Below, one piece after another: positions 1 through 7,974 of a stretch of 28,581 nt of DNA (its first letter is position 1; every line of letters begins with the position of its first letter). The stretch is from CBDUZS01 sp965371785 (GTDB lineage: Bacteria; Fermentibacterota; Fermentibacteria; Fermentibacterales; JCC-6). The stretch lies in contig CBDUZS010000032.1 of assembly GCA_965371785.1 (NCBI GenBank), positions 1-28,581 on the forward strand, written 5' to 3'. The position numbers and the translations under genes are program-made. The notes under the pieces were generated by a model. The model was not told where the DNA came from. It ran no database searches and saw only the letters and a list, made by a program, of their open reading frames with translations.

Positions 1-629
1 GTTACGTTTTTCAACAGGGAGCACTCTTTCCCTGGATGACTGTTATGGCCAACGTAGCGTTTCCGATCAGAGCAATGGGAATGAAGATGCCCTTTTCCAG
101 CCCCTCCTCGGGAGGTGAGATGTTCCCATGGATGAATTCAATGTTCAGGAACTTACCGCCCATGGCTATGATGAGAAGGAAACAGACGAGTGCGATGCCC
201 GATTCGATTATGAGGATCCTCGAGATGGTCGGCCTGAAGGATTTCGCTGATTCCTTTCCGCATCAGCTGTCGGGTGGTATGCAGCAGAGAATTGCTCTTG
301 CGAGGAGCCTTGTCATGGAGCCGGATGTCCTGTTGCTCGATGAGCCTTTCAGCTCACTCGATACAAGGACCAGCCAGGACCTCCAGAACAAGCTGTTCGA
401 TCTTTGGAAAAAAACTGGAACGACCGTAATCTTCGTTACCCACAACATCGAGGAGGCTGTCTACCTTGCAAGACGTGTCTGTGTTTTCGGTCACAGACCG
501 GGAAGGATCGTCAGGGAAGAAATCATCGATTTGCAGCATCCTCGTGACAGGCTCTCCGAGGGATTTACAGAACACCTCATGTCACTCAGGCGTACGTTCG
601 AAGAACTGGTGGAAGAGCCGGTGGATTAG
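1..629 (+). CDS. ABC transporter ATP-binding protein, NitT/TauT type (5' truncated)
   Basis: The gene enters from the left edge, reading in frame from base 3, so the ATG at 36 is internal. The window opens inside the Q-loop (VFQQGALFPW), and the Walker A motif lies outside. Visible parts are the signature LSGGMQQRIALARS, Walker B VLLLDEP, the D-loop SSLD and the H-loop histidine in FVTHNIEEA. These match the ATPases of nitrate/sulfonate/taurine-type importers (SsuB/TauB class), which power a two-subunit inner-membrane permease from the cytoplasm. The substrate cannot be read from this fragment. The helical subdomain is enlarged by a methionine-rich stretch (about bases 78-200) not usual in this class. 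The TAG stop at 627-629 overlaps the stop of the convergent TonB-like gene. Family is certain; substrate is unknown. Confidence 0.93.
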   Translation, partial: YVFQQGALFPWMTVMANVAFPIRAMGMKMPFSSPSSGGEMFPWMNSMFRNLPPMAMMRRKQTSAMPDSIMRILEMVGLKDFADSFPHQLSGGMQQRIALARSLVMEPDVLLLDEPFSSLDTRTSQDLQNKLFDLWKKTGTTVIFVTHNIEEAVYLARRVCVFGHRPGRIVREEIIDLQHPRDRLSEGFTEHLMSLRRTFEELVEEPVD

Positions 630-1285
630 TCCAGCACGAAATCGTAGACCACCGAGGTCCATACTCCTACAGGAGAACCATCAGCTCTTCTTGCCGCACT
701 CCATCTGGAATTCCATGCGGCAGTAATTGCCGAGTCGTCCATTGAGGAGACCTCGGAGCTCTGTATCACGACAACATCAACGGGTACTCCGTCCACGCCT
801 ACGAAGACCTGGAGGATAACCCTGCCCTCGACACCTGCCATTCTGGCCATTTCGGGATAGTCCGGAAGCGGCCGGAAGTTGCAGGAGGGTTCGACTGAAC
901 GTGCGATGAATGTTCCCGGCAGAGGGATACCCTGATCATCCGGATTTACAGGGATGTACCCATCCGGATTCTCAACGGTGCCGACGATTCGTAGTCCTGT
1001 CGTGTCATCGGACATGCTGATGAGTTCTATCGGATTGATATCCACCGGGAGTACCTGTTTGATGATATCTTCTACGTCGATTGGATCATCCGGCAGCTCG
1101 GGGGGAATATTGTAGAGTATGCCCGGATCGAAGCCGATCATTTCGTTTTCTTCGGTTTTTACGGACAGCCTGCCCACTGTCATCGAGGGGGTGGCCTCGA
1201 ATACGAAGAGTAATAGCACAATGCCTACAAGAATCCCGAGATCAATTGGATTTGCGCGTGTTTTCTGTTTGCAATCGGATCTCAT
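626..1285 (-). CDS. TonB-like protein with C-terminal TonB domain
   Basis: This is a 219-residue protein with a short basic N-terminus, one transmembrane segment (about residues 17-32), an acidic proline-containing periplasmic linker and a C-terminal TonB domain over the last 85 residues. In that domain the pattern YPEMARMAGVEGRVILQVFV, then VxGVPVDVVVIQSSE, is typical of the family. TonB proteins normally transmit inner-membrane energy to outer-membrane receptors. No ExbB or ExbD gene is nearby, so this may use a distant motor or be one of the many solitary TonB-domain proteins. I chose the ATG at 1285 because AGGAGGA lies just upstream; the frame stays open for 34 more codons with no such site. 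The stop overlaps that of the convergent ABC ATPase by 4 bases. Confidence 0.85.
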   Translation of the reverse strand: MRSDCKQKTRANPIDLGILVGIVLLLFVFEATPSMTVGRLSVKTEENEMIGFDPGILYNIPPELPDDPIDVEDIIKQVLPVDINPIELISMSDDTTGLRIVGTVENPDGYIPVNPDDQGIPLPGTFIARSVEPSCNFRPLPDYPEMARMAGVEGRVILQVFVGVDGVPVDVVVIQSSEVSSMDDSAITAAWNSRWSAARRADGSPVGVWTSVVYDFVLD

Positions 1286-1356
1286 TATCTTCCTCCTTTC
1301 ACGTGTGGTACAAACGCAGGAGAAAAATATTCCGCCGCAGACAGGCTGATTTTTTA

Positions 1357-1424
1357 GCTGAAGCAGGACATTCGCCACCCCCGGCATTCACCAGGAGTGG
1401 CGATTCTGATGGAACTGCTTCAGC
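1357..1424. repeat. Two-tier inverted repeat between the small ORF and the TonB-like gene
   Basis: The outer arms GCTGAAGCAG (1357-1366) and CTGCTTCAGC (1415-1424) are perfect 10-bp complements. The inner arms TCGCCAC (1372-1378) and GTGGCGA (1397-1403) are perfect 7-bp complements. In minus-strand RNA the outer arm covers the stop codon of the 43-codon ORF, and the structure ends about 70 bases before the TonB-like start. No U-run follows on the minus strand, so it does not look like an ordinary intrinsic terminator. It could stabilise mRNA or regulate read-through. The arms are seen directly; the role is inferred. Confidence 0.55.
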
Positions 1425-1551
1425 GTTTCAGCTTCAAGAAGAGAACAAGAGCAATGGAATCAAGAGACACCATGATGGCGATTGCCTGGCCATCACCGAA
1501 GTGGTCGATTCCGAAGACAAACTTCAGAACTAGAAATACAATGGTCCCCAT
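1420..1551 (-). CDS. Candidate 43-residue hydrophobic membrane peptide
   Basis: This short ORF lies on the minus strand upstream of the TonB-like gene. It begins MGTIVFLVLKFVFGIDHFG and ends in LVLFLKLKR. It has two hydrophobic stretches (about residues 3-14 and 23-39) separated by a short polar turn containing Asp, His and Gln, and a basic tail, which suggests an inner-membrane hairpin peptide. Supporting signs are a strong ribosome site (GGGGAGG, about 5 bases before the ATG) and a good promoter match just upstream (1576-1604) giving a leader of only about 20 bases. I recognise no family. It could be a membrane micropeptide tied to the TonB-like protein or a leader ORF. Without homologues it remains a candidate. 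Confidence 0.5.
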   Translation of the reverse strand: MGTIVFLVLKFVFGIDHFGDGQAIAIMVSLDSIALVLFLKLKR

Positions 1552-1575
1552 TTTTCCTCCCCTCTCTCTGATAAA

Positions 1576-1604
1576 GTAATAGTCAGGCCGCTCGCAGATG
1601 GCAA
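1576..1604 (-). promoter_or_regulatory. Sigma-70-like promoter for the small ORF and TonB-like gene
   Basis: Read on the minus strand, TTGCCA (1604-1599) and TATTAC (1581-1576) are separated by exactly 17 bases. The expected transcript start falls near 1569, shortly before the ribosome site and ATG at 1551. This lies in the divergent region between the small ORF and the MlaE-type gene. Confidence 0.5.
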
Positions 1605-1653
1605 GTAAGCATATCCTCCGATCCTTCCCGGCCTTCCTGAATGCGATTTCCCG

Positions 1654-2862
1654 TTGTATAAACCAGTTGTAATCGATGGTCGCATTCGGATTTCAATCAT
1701 CCTCTTTACGAAAGACACCGAGTTGACAGATCGCCGTGTTCCTGCCGAACTGAGAGATGACGCCACAATCAGGTTTACCAGATTCCTCGAGGCTTCGGAC
1801 CGTGAGTTCCTCAAGAAGTTCTTCAACTCCTCGAAGGGCAGACTATCGACATCGGGAAGGGCTGTACTGGATTTCGCTGCATGCAGGGGACTGGATTCGA
1901 TTGCAGCAGTAACCGTGTTCCATTTCATCAGATCGCTGGAGAATGCGGGAGTGGTTGTTACCATCGACGGTCTTGGTAAAGATGGCTCTGATCAGTTCGA
2001 TTCGTTCAGGAATAACGAACCCCGAACGGTCGTGATTCGGACGGATGAAAGTGTCAGAGAGCATTTCGAGGATGTCGGCGACCATCTCCTGAAATTCATG
2101 GGAACCGTCAGAGGGCTATGGAAATTCACCTGCCGGACCATTACAGAGTTCGTTCGGACCCTCGGTAAACCTGCCCTGGTCAGATGGCCTCAGGTCTTCT
2201 ACTACATGGATCAGGCAGGGGTCAGGGCAATACCGATAATCGCGGTGCTGTGCTGGCTTCTCGGGACCATTCTCGGTTACCAGGCAGGTTATCAGATGCG
2301 CAATTTCGGAGCCGAACTCTACATGCCCGCTCTTATCGCATACAGCATTACGTGGGAGATCGGACCCATGCTGGCGGCCGTTCTCGTTGCCGGAAGATCG
2401 GGCTCTGCCTTTGCTGCAGAGATCGGTACGATGCAGGTGAGACAGGAGGTCGACGCGCTCAGTGTGATGGGGATCAACATCTATAGCTATCTTGTCATAC
2501 CCAAAATGGTGGCTCTGATGTTCGTAATGCCCTTTCTCGTTCTGCTGGCAAATATGGCTGGTCTCGTGGGGGGGCTTCTCGCGGGAGGTGTATTCCTGGG
2601 AATGCCGGCGAACATCTACCTGTCGGAGCTCAGCAAGGCGCTGATTCCAATGGATATCTACTGGGGTATGCTCAAGGGAATTCTTTACGCGATACTCGTT
2701 TCAACAACGGGCTGCTACATGGGGATGCGTGTTCGAGGCGGCGCCGCGGCAGTTGGACGAGCTACGACATCTGCTGTTGTGTTGAGCATTTTTCTTGTGA
2801 TCGTCTGTGACGCTCTACTGTCGATTCTCTTCATTCACATCCGCCCGGGATTGAGTCTCTGA
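1654..2862 (+). CDS. MlaE-type lipid ABC transporter permease with N-terminal STAS domain
   Basis: This is an inner-membrane permease of an MCE (Mla-type) phospholipid transporter. Residues about 35-105 resemble a STAS domain: LDFAACRGLDSIAAVTVF matches its central strand-loop-helix. The part from about residue 175 is MlaE, with the hallmark EIGPMLAAVLVAGRSGSAFA, then AAEIGTMQVRQEVDAL, and several membrane helices to the C-terminus. In E. coli the STAS protein (MlaB) is separate; here it is fused. The start is uncertain. The TTG at 1654 is the most upstream usable codon after the in-frame stop at 1606-1608, but no ribosome site precedes it, and the fold could begin later. The stop is 2 bases before the next start. 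This is the first gene of the plus-strand MCE operon. Confidence 0.92.
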   Translation: MYKPVVIDGRIRISIILFTKDTELTDRRVPAELRDDATIRFTRFLEASDREFLKKFFNSSKGRLSTSGRAVLDFAACRGLDSIAAVTVFHFIRSLENAGVVVTIDGLGKDGSDQFDSFRNNEPRTVVIRTDESVREHFEDVGDHLLKFMGTVRGLWKFTCRTITEFVRTLGKPALVRWPQVFYYMDQAGVRAIPIIAVLCWLLGTILGYQAGYQMRNFGAELYMPALIAYSITWEIGPMLAAVLVAGRSGSAFAAEIGTMQVRQEVDALSVMGINIYSYLVIPKMVALMFVMPFLVLLANMAGLVGGLLAGGVFLGMPANIYLSELSKALIPMDIYWGMLKGILYAILVSTTGCYMGMRVRGGAAAVGRATTSAVVLSIFLVIVCDALLSILFIHIRPGLSL

Positions 2863-2864
2863 TC

Positions 2865-3632
2865 ATGCCGAATGAGATACTGTTCAGAGTGGACGGCATT
2901 ACCGGGGGCTACGACGGTCCTGTAGTTCTCAGGAACGTTTCGATGAACGTTTACAGGAGTGAGATTCTGGTGATCGTGGGAAAGAGCGGATGCGGGAAGA
3001 GTACGCTCCTGAGACATCTCCTGGGCCTCCAGAGACCGTGGGAGGGCAGAATTGAATATGCCCAGACGGATATCTGGCAACATGAGGATACACTGGATGT
3101 ACTCAGACGCAGGTGGGGAGTTCTCTTTCAGTCGGGAGCACTTCTCGGGAACATGACTATTCTGGAGAACGTGATGCTTCCCATCAAAGAATACACCAGG
3201 CTGTCCAGGGCGGAAATAGAGCTGATAGCCTACAGAAAGCTGGAAACAGTAGATCTGATCGACTTTGCCCAGGAAAATCCCCTTGAAGTATCGGGTGGTA
3301 TGCAGAAGAGGGCCGGGCTGGCCAGGGCCATGGCTCTCGATCCCGAGGTGCTCCTGTTCGACGAACCTTCAGCAGGTCTGGACCCGGTAACATCGAGAGG
3401 CCTGGACTCGCTTATAAAGAGTATCAACAGGACTTTCGGCACGACCGTCGTAATAGTAACACACGAGCTGGCAAGCATCTTTGCCATTTCCGACAGGGTG
3501 ATTATGCTTGACTCTGATGAAAAGGGCATAATTGCCGTCGGAACCGCTCGGCAGCTCAGGGATGAGTCCGAAGATCCCAGAGTGCAGGCCTTCTTCGGAA
3601 GCAAGGTCTCTATCGACCGAAAATTGGAGTGA
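2865..3632 (+). CDS. MlaF-type ABC transporter ATP-binding protein
   Basis: This 255-residue cytoplasmic ATPase of the MCE phospholipid transporter is complete. It has Walker A GKSGCGKST (residues 39-47), the Q-loop LFQSGALLGNMT, the signature SGGMQKRAGLARAMA, Walker B VLLFDEP followed by SAGLDPV, and the H-loop IVTHELAS. The FQSGALL Q-loop and SGGMQKR signature are characteristic of the MlaF/Mkl group rather than of importers. It begins 2 bases after the permease stop and ends 1 base before the MCE protein start, so the three core genes are almost certainly co-transcribed. It should pair with the MlaE-type permease to drive lipid movement between inner and outer membranes; direction cannot be told from sequence. 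Confidence 0.95.
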   Translation: MPNEILFRVDGITGGYDGPVVLRNVSMNVYRSEILVIVGKSGCGKSTLLRHLLGLQRPWEGRIEYAQTDIWQHEDTLDVLRRRWGVLFQSGALLGNMTILENVMLPIKEYTRLSRAEIELIAYRKLETVDLIDFAQENPLEVSGGMQKRAGLARAMALDPEVLLFDEPSAGLDPVTSRGLDSLIKSINRTFGTTVVIVTHELASIFAISDRVIMLDSDEKGIIAVGTARQLRDESEDPRVQAFFGSKVSIDRKLE

Positions 3633-3633
3633 G

Positions 3634-4512
3634 ATGGCACTGGAAGCCAGCAAATTCAAGCTTGGTCTTTTCTTCTCGATAGGCTCGTTGCTGTTCATCA
3701 TAGGCATGGTCTGGCTTACGGGAGGGTTCCGCGAGAAGGCTGTCACATCGTACGTCAGCTACTACGGATGGTCCGTTCAGGGGCTGAACTCCGGAAGCAA
3801 CGTGATGTACAACGGTGTTCCAATCGGGAGGGTATCCGGCATCGAAGTCGCACCTGACGGCAGGCTGGTTCAGGTCGAAATGGAGATCAACTCATCCTTC
3901 GAAGTGGATGAGACTATTACCGCTGCCATGCAGCTCGTTGGAATTACCGGGCTGAAGGTGATCAATCTCAGCTCCGACAGTACCGGATCGTTCGGCAGGT
4001 GGGGTCTGTCAGAGCTCACCTTCGACCCACCACACCAGGTCATACCGGTTGAGGCCGGTACGATGGAGTCGATGACATCCGGCCTCGAAAGACTCACTCA
4101 GATAATGAACGAGATCGATTTCAAGGAGATAAACGATCAGACCGTCTCCCTGCTGCGGAATCTCAACACTCTATTCGATGCCGAGAAACTCGACAGCCTT
4201 TTCGCTTCCATCGGGAGCAACTCCAGAAAACTGGACACCCTCCTGGTTACGTACAACAGACTGGGTCTGTCTCTGCTAGACCTGTCCCGCACGATGAACA
4301 GAGAAGCCCCGGAATTTGCAGACGATTTACACCGCCTGGCTGTTTCGATCGAGCAGCTTGCAGAACCAGTAGATTTCCTTATAACCGCAACCGATGAAAT
4401 GGTAGTTGAATCGGGAGCACTAATCAGAGACCTCAGGAGCCTTGTGCGGATGCTGATAGACAATCCCACAGAGTTCCTTTTGCCGAGATCAGGAGAGGAT
4501 ATATGGCAATAG
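3634..4512 (+). CDS. MlaD-type MCE-domain lipid-binding protein
   Basis: This 292-residue protein is anchored by one N-terminal transmembrane helix (about residues 9-29) and carries a single MCE domain in the periplasm (about 36-118; GLNSGSNVMYNGVPIGRVSG is typical). A long helical C-terminal tail follows (about 145-285), rich in regularly spaced hydrophobics. MCE domains form hexameric rings that pass phospholipids from the MlaE/MlaF engine. The long tail is more like Mce/LetB-type or TGD2-type proteins than the short E. coli MlaD, and could form a tube or contact the lipoprotein encoded next. I chose the ATG at 3634 because it follows the ribosome site TTGGAGTGAG and the ATPase stop; the frame is open upstream, but the TM segment would then be internal. 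Confidence 0.92.
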   Translation: MALEASKFKLGLFFSIGSLLFIIGMVWLTGGFREKAVTSYVSYYGWSVQGLNSGSNVMYNGVPIGRVSGIEVAPDGRLVQVEMEINSSFEVDETITAAMQLVGITGLKVINLSSDSTGSFGRWGLSELTFDPPHQVIPVEAGTMESMTSGLERLTQIMNEIDFKEINDQTVSLLRNLNTLFDAEKLDSLFASIGSNSRKLDTLLVTYNRLGLSLLDLSRTMNREAPEFADDLHRLAVSIEQLAEPVDFLITATDEMVVESGALIRDLRSLVRMLIDNPTEFLLPRSGEDIWQ

Positions 4513-5135
4513 GCCGATACAGAGGAGCGTTTTTACTCTGCATGCTCCTTGCCGCAACCGGATGCATCAACGTGAACGTAAGACTCGGAGACGAGCTGAC
4601 CGGAGATGTTACCTTCTGGGAACTGGACTACCCGAGACCTCAGTCCAGTGCGCTCAAGTTCGAAAGAGTCATTCGAGTCAGGGATTTCTCATCATCGGGA
4701 GTGTACGAGCTCCCGAGCATGGTTCTCAGGCTGGCCAATGGTTCGGTAGTCGAATCTGCGTCGAACAGATGGAGCTCGAGACCATCAGCTCTTCTTCCCG
4801 TTCTCCTCGCAAGAGATCTCGTTGCCGAAGAAACGTATACCGCCGTATTCCTGCAGACATCAACGGTTACCGACAGACTTGTAATCGATGGTTACGTCAG
4901 GGAATTCGGAGCAGTGGAGGTCGACAGTTCCACCTGGATGGTGGTCTTCGACGTTGACGTAACCCTTCTGGGAGACAGAAGCACAAACGTGATCTTTCAG
5001 AATAACTACAGGTTCGAGCACCGCATGGATGTTGTGGGTTACAGCATGCTTGCCGAGGAGCTGTCCGTCCTGACGGAGATATGGTCCGAGCAGGTGCGCG
5101 GTGACCTGGCGTCCGCTCTGCTGCCGAGAAGGTGA
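4503..5135 (+). CDS. PqiC/ABC-transport-auxiliary-like lipoprotein
   Basis: This 210-residue predicted lipoprotein has a signal peptide with the lipobox ATGC (Cys21) and about 190 periplasmic residues. The pattern fits the ABC-type transport auxiliary lipoprotein family (PqiC/YmbA-like): FWELDYPRP near the N-terminus, a middle TDRLVIDGYVREF strand and a C-terminal helix ending in ASALLPRR. Such lipoproteins work with MCE transporters at the outer membrane. The start overlaps the MCE gene by 10 bases, indicating translational coupling and a shared function. No MlaC-like soluble carrier is present, so this lipoprotein may be the outer-membrane end of the system. The family call rests on layout and context more than on strong motifs. 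Confidence 0.75.
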   Translation: MAIGRYRGAFLLCMLLAATGCINVNVRLGDELTGDVTFWELDYPRPQSSALKFERVIRVRDFSSSGVYELPSMVLRLANGSVVESASNRWSSRPSALLPVLLARDLVAEETYTAVFLQTSTVTDRLVIDGYVREFGAVEVDSSTWMVVFDVDVTLLGDRSTNVIFQNNYRFEHRMDVVGYSMLAEELSVLTEIWSEQVRGDLASALLPRR

Positions 5136-5151
5136 CAGGTCAGGCAGGTCC

Positions 5152-6072
5152 TTGAAAATTTTCCGGAAAAGAACCCGCTCGAAGAGATCGGAAGGTCTTG
5201 ACAGACCGGACCCACCATTCGACGATCTGAACAATTTCATCCTGGTTGTCCTTGACAGTTGCCGATACGACACTTTCATGGAAGCTTCGCCGGCAACCAT
5301 CATGAAGCTGGGGAAAGTCGAGTGCAGGTTTTCGTACGCTTCGTGGACTGCTCCATCGCACTACAACATGTTGATGGGACTTATGCCCCATACCAGTCCG
5401 AAGCATGTCTTTGCCTCCGAGTACTACAAGAAGGATTTCTTCACGTTCAACGACAGGCTGGGTGCGCGGGACATCGGCTTCAAGAGCCTTGTTCCACAGC
5501 TCTACCTGCCGGATTTCCTCAGGCAGAGCCTGGGTTATCTCACACACGCAATGGTATCGCTGCCGGTTCTCAACAGCTACACACCTCTCAACCATGGTTT
5601 TGACAGCTTCAGACTGATGCCGGATCATAACGACATGTCCGCCATGCTCGATCTGATGACCTTCTCGAGCGAGCGGCCCTCTTTCTACCTGCTCAACGTC
5701 GGGGAAACCCATTACCCCTACGCACTCCCCTCCGAGCCGGAGAACGAATGGCCGCGTATCAGCGGTGTACACGGTGTTTTCAAGCATCTGGACGATCATG
5801 TCGTCGGCGGAAAGCTTGTGCAGGACGAGCAGGGAGAGCCCAGGTTCTTCGACATGGAGCAGCTCGACAGGCTCAGGGCCAGACAGGTCGAGACCGTAAC
5901 GTATCTTGATTCGGTGTTCGAGAGACTCTTCGATATGGTTCCCGGAAACACCTGGATAACCGTTACCTCGGATCATGGAGAGCTTTTCGGGGAAGAAGGC
6001 TATTTCGGTCATGGACCGATAATGCATGAGAAAGTATTCGAGGTTCCATTCCTCGAGGGCATGATTAGATAG
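5152..6072 (+). CDS. Sulfatase-like (alkaline phosphatase superfamily) hydrolase
   Basis: This 306-residue protein has the metal-site motifs of the sulfatase/alkaline phosphatase superfamily: FILVVLDSCRYDTF near the N-terminus, SWTAPSHYNMLMG holding the likely Thr/Ser nucleophile, and TSDHGELFGEEGYFGHG near the C-terminus. There is no Cys/Ser-x-Pro-x-Arg formylglycine signature, so it is more likely a phospho- or phosphono-transferase/hydrolase than a true sulfatase. No signal peptide or membrane helix is seen. The protein stops about 16 residues after the HG motif, shorter than classical sulfatases. The start is uncertain: the TTG at 5152 follows AGGCAGG and the upstream stop, while a GTG at 5101 would overlap the lipoprotein gene. 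Substrate is unknown; operon position suggests an envelope role. Confidence 0.8.
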   Translation: MKIFRKRTRSKRSEGLDRPDPPFDDLNNFILVVLDSCRYDTFMEASPATIMKLGKVECRFSYASWTAPSHYNMLMGLMPHTSPKHVFASEYYKKDFFTFNDRLGARDIGFKSLVPQLYLPDFLRQSLGYLTHAMVSLPVLNSYTPLNHGFDSFRLMPDHNDMSAMLDLMTFSSERPSFYLLNVGETHYPYALPSEPENEWPRISGVHGVFKHLDDHVVGGKLVQDEQGEPRFFDMEQLDRLRARQVETVTYLDSVFERLFDMVPGNTWITVTSDHGELFGEEGYFGHGPIMHEKVFEVPFLEGMIR

Positions 6073-6081
6073 GTAAATCCA

Positions 6082-7938
6082 ATGAGCAAAAGAAAACTCA
6101 AGTTCAAGACAGAAACTCGACGAATACTCGATATCGTCGTGAACAGCCTCTATTCACACCCCGACATATTTCTGCGTGAATTGATCTCGAATTCGTCGGA
6201 TGCTCTGGACAAGCTCAGATTCCTCTCTCTCACCGAATCCGATATCCTGGGAGATGACTCGGACCCGGGCATAGTGCTGACCCCCGACAGGGAGAAAAGA
6301 ACTCTTACCGTCTCAGACAACGGCATCGGTATGACAGGTGACGAGATGGCGCTCAATCTCGGCACCATAGCAAGCTCCGGCACGATCAGTTTCATCGAGA
6401 ACGCCGGGAAGATGGAAGACGATTCCGGAACTCTCGATCTCATAGGCCAGTTCGGAGTGGGTTTCTACACATCGTTCATGGTTGCGGACAGGGTCGAGGT
6501 CTACTCCAGAAAGGCCGGATCGGAAGAGGCGGGAAAACTCTGGTCCTCGACCGGTCAGGACACCTTCACGATCACCGACGTAGACGATCTGGCCCGGGGA
6601 ACGAGTGTTGTGCTGCATCTGAAAGAGGAAATGGACGATTACCTCGATGAACTCGAGCTCAGGGCTCTGGTCAGGAAGTACTCTGACTACATCTCCTATC
6701 CGGTTACTCTGGATCTTCCGGAGGGTGATGAAAATCCTGTCATGAACACCCGGAAACCCATCTGGACCAGACCTCCCGACGAAGTCACGGACGAGGAGTA
6801 CAACGAGTTCTACAGCCGCCTTGCATTCGATACCGAAGCACCGCTTGACAGGATGGCCTACCACGGTGAGGGAACGACGGAGTTCTTCTCGCTGCTCTTC
6901 ATACCGAAGAAGAGATCCTACCGATTGCTCATGCCGGATTACCGTTCGGGTGTAAACCTTTACGTCAGGAGGGTTCTCATCAAGGAGGAAGCAGAGGAGC
7001 TTCTTCCAGCATACCTGCGTTTTCTCAGGGGTGTCGTCGAATCATCCGATCTCCCGCTCAATATCTCGAGCGAGCTCCTGCAGAAGAACAATGTGATCAG
7101 GACGATCAAACAGGCTCTCACCAGGAAGGTCTTTGACTGGCTGAGGGGAATTCTGGAGGATAACAGAGACCTCTACGGGAAATTCTTCACGGAGTACGGC
7201 GACCTTCTGAAGGAAGGAGTCTACACCGACTGGGAGCACAGGGATGAGCTACTGGATCTCCTTCTCGTCTGGACGACAGCCGATTCCGAAAAACAGAGAA
7301 CGCTCCCGGAGGTCATCGGGGGGATGGGGGAAGACGAAGAGAGGATTTACTACCTGACGGGATCGGACAGAAAAGCGATGTCCACTTCACCTTTTCTGGA
7401 GTCGATGGTGAAAAAGGGCAGAGAAGTACTTCTCTTCGACAGCCCTGTTGACAGCATCATGCTTCAGGGTATTGCCGAATACAAGGGAAAGAAGCTCATA
7501 TCTCTCTCTCGAGAGACCGATGAGCAGGACCTCACCGAAGAGGAGAAGCTCCGCAGGAAGACTGCTGATGAAGCCTATTCCGGGCTTCTCGAGTACATGA
7601 AGGATGTCCTGAAGCAGGAGGTCGCGGACGTCAGGTTCAGCGGAAGACTTCAGGGAAGCCCCTGTGTGCTGGTTTCCGACCCGAACGATCCGGGAGATGC
7701 CATCAGGGGCATGATGAAAGCCATGCACCAGGAGGTTCCGGAAATGAAGAAGATCCTCGAACTCAATCCGGATGCTCCCGTTATCGCGATTCTCGATGAC
7801 CTCTACGGTAACGATAGATCATCCGACAAGCTCAGGGACTACATCATGATCCTGTTCGATCTCTCCCAGATTCTCTCGGGCGCCAGACCTGACGATCCCG
7901 CTTCGTTCGGCCGACTGGTAGCCGGCCTCCTCACCTAG
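6082..7938 (+). CDS. htpG: Chaperone protein HtpG (Hsp90)
   Basis: This 618-residue bacterial Hsp90 is a cytosolic ATP-dependent dimeric chaperone that helps clients mature and recover from heat stress. The GHKL ATP site is intact: RELISNSSDALDKL with the catalytic Glu33, DNGIGM at 79-84, GTIASSGT near 94, and GQFGVGFYT at 122-130. The middle domain (about 220-480) carries the conserved NLYVRRVLI and SSELLQKN segments, and a normal C-terminal dimerisation region follows. Its length is typical for HtpG. The start ATG has AGGTAAAT just upstream, 9 bases after the sulfatase-like stop. Lying within an MCE/envelope run is not the usual context, and no heat-shock promoter is visible, so it probably shares the upstream transcript. 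Confidence 0.97.
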   Translation: MSKRKLKFKTETRRILDIVVNSLYSHPDIFLRELISNSSDALDKLRFLSLTESDILGDDSDPGIVLTPDREKRTLTVSDNGIGMTGDEMALNLGTIASSGTISFIENAGKMEDDSGTLDLIGQFGVGFYTSFMVADRVEVYSRKAGSEEAGKLWSSTGQDTFTITDVDDLARGTSVVLHLKEEMDDYLDELELRALVRKYSDYISYPVTLDLPEGDENPVMNTRKPIWTRPPDEVTDEEYNEFYSRLAFDTEAPLDRMAYHGEGTTEFFSLLFIPKKRSYRLLMPDYRSGVNLYVRRVLIKEEAEELLPAYLRFLRGVVESSDLPLNISSELLQKNNVIRTIKQALTRKVFDWLRGILEDNRDLYGKFFTEYGDLLKEGVYTDWEHRDELLDLLLVWTTADSEKQRTLPEVIGGMGEDEERIYYLTGSDRKAMSTSPFLESMVKKGREVLLFDSPVDSIMLQGIAEYKGKKLISLSRETDEQDLTEEEKLRRKTADEAYSGLLEYMKDVLKQEVADVRFSGRLQGSPCVLVSDPNDPGDAIRGMMKAMHQEVPEMKKILELNPDAPVIAILDDLYGNDRSSDKLRDYIMILFDLSQILSGARPDDPASFGRLVAGLLT

Positions 7939-7974
7939 GGGTACAGTATAGGAGCTATTACCGGGCACAGGAGG

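Noticed and set aside
5140..6027. Minus-strand frame (295 codons) opposite the sulfatase-like gene
   Set aside because: No ribosome site or family features; antisense shadow of a conserved gene.
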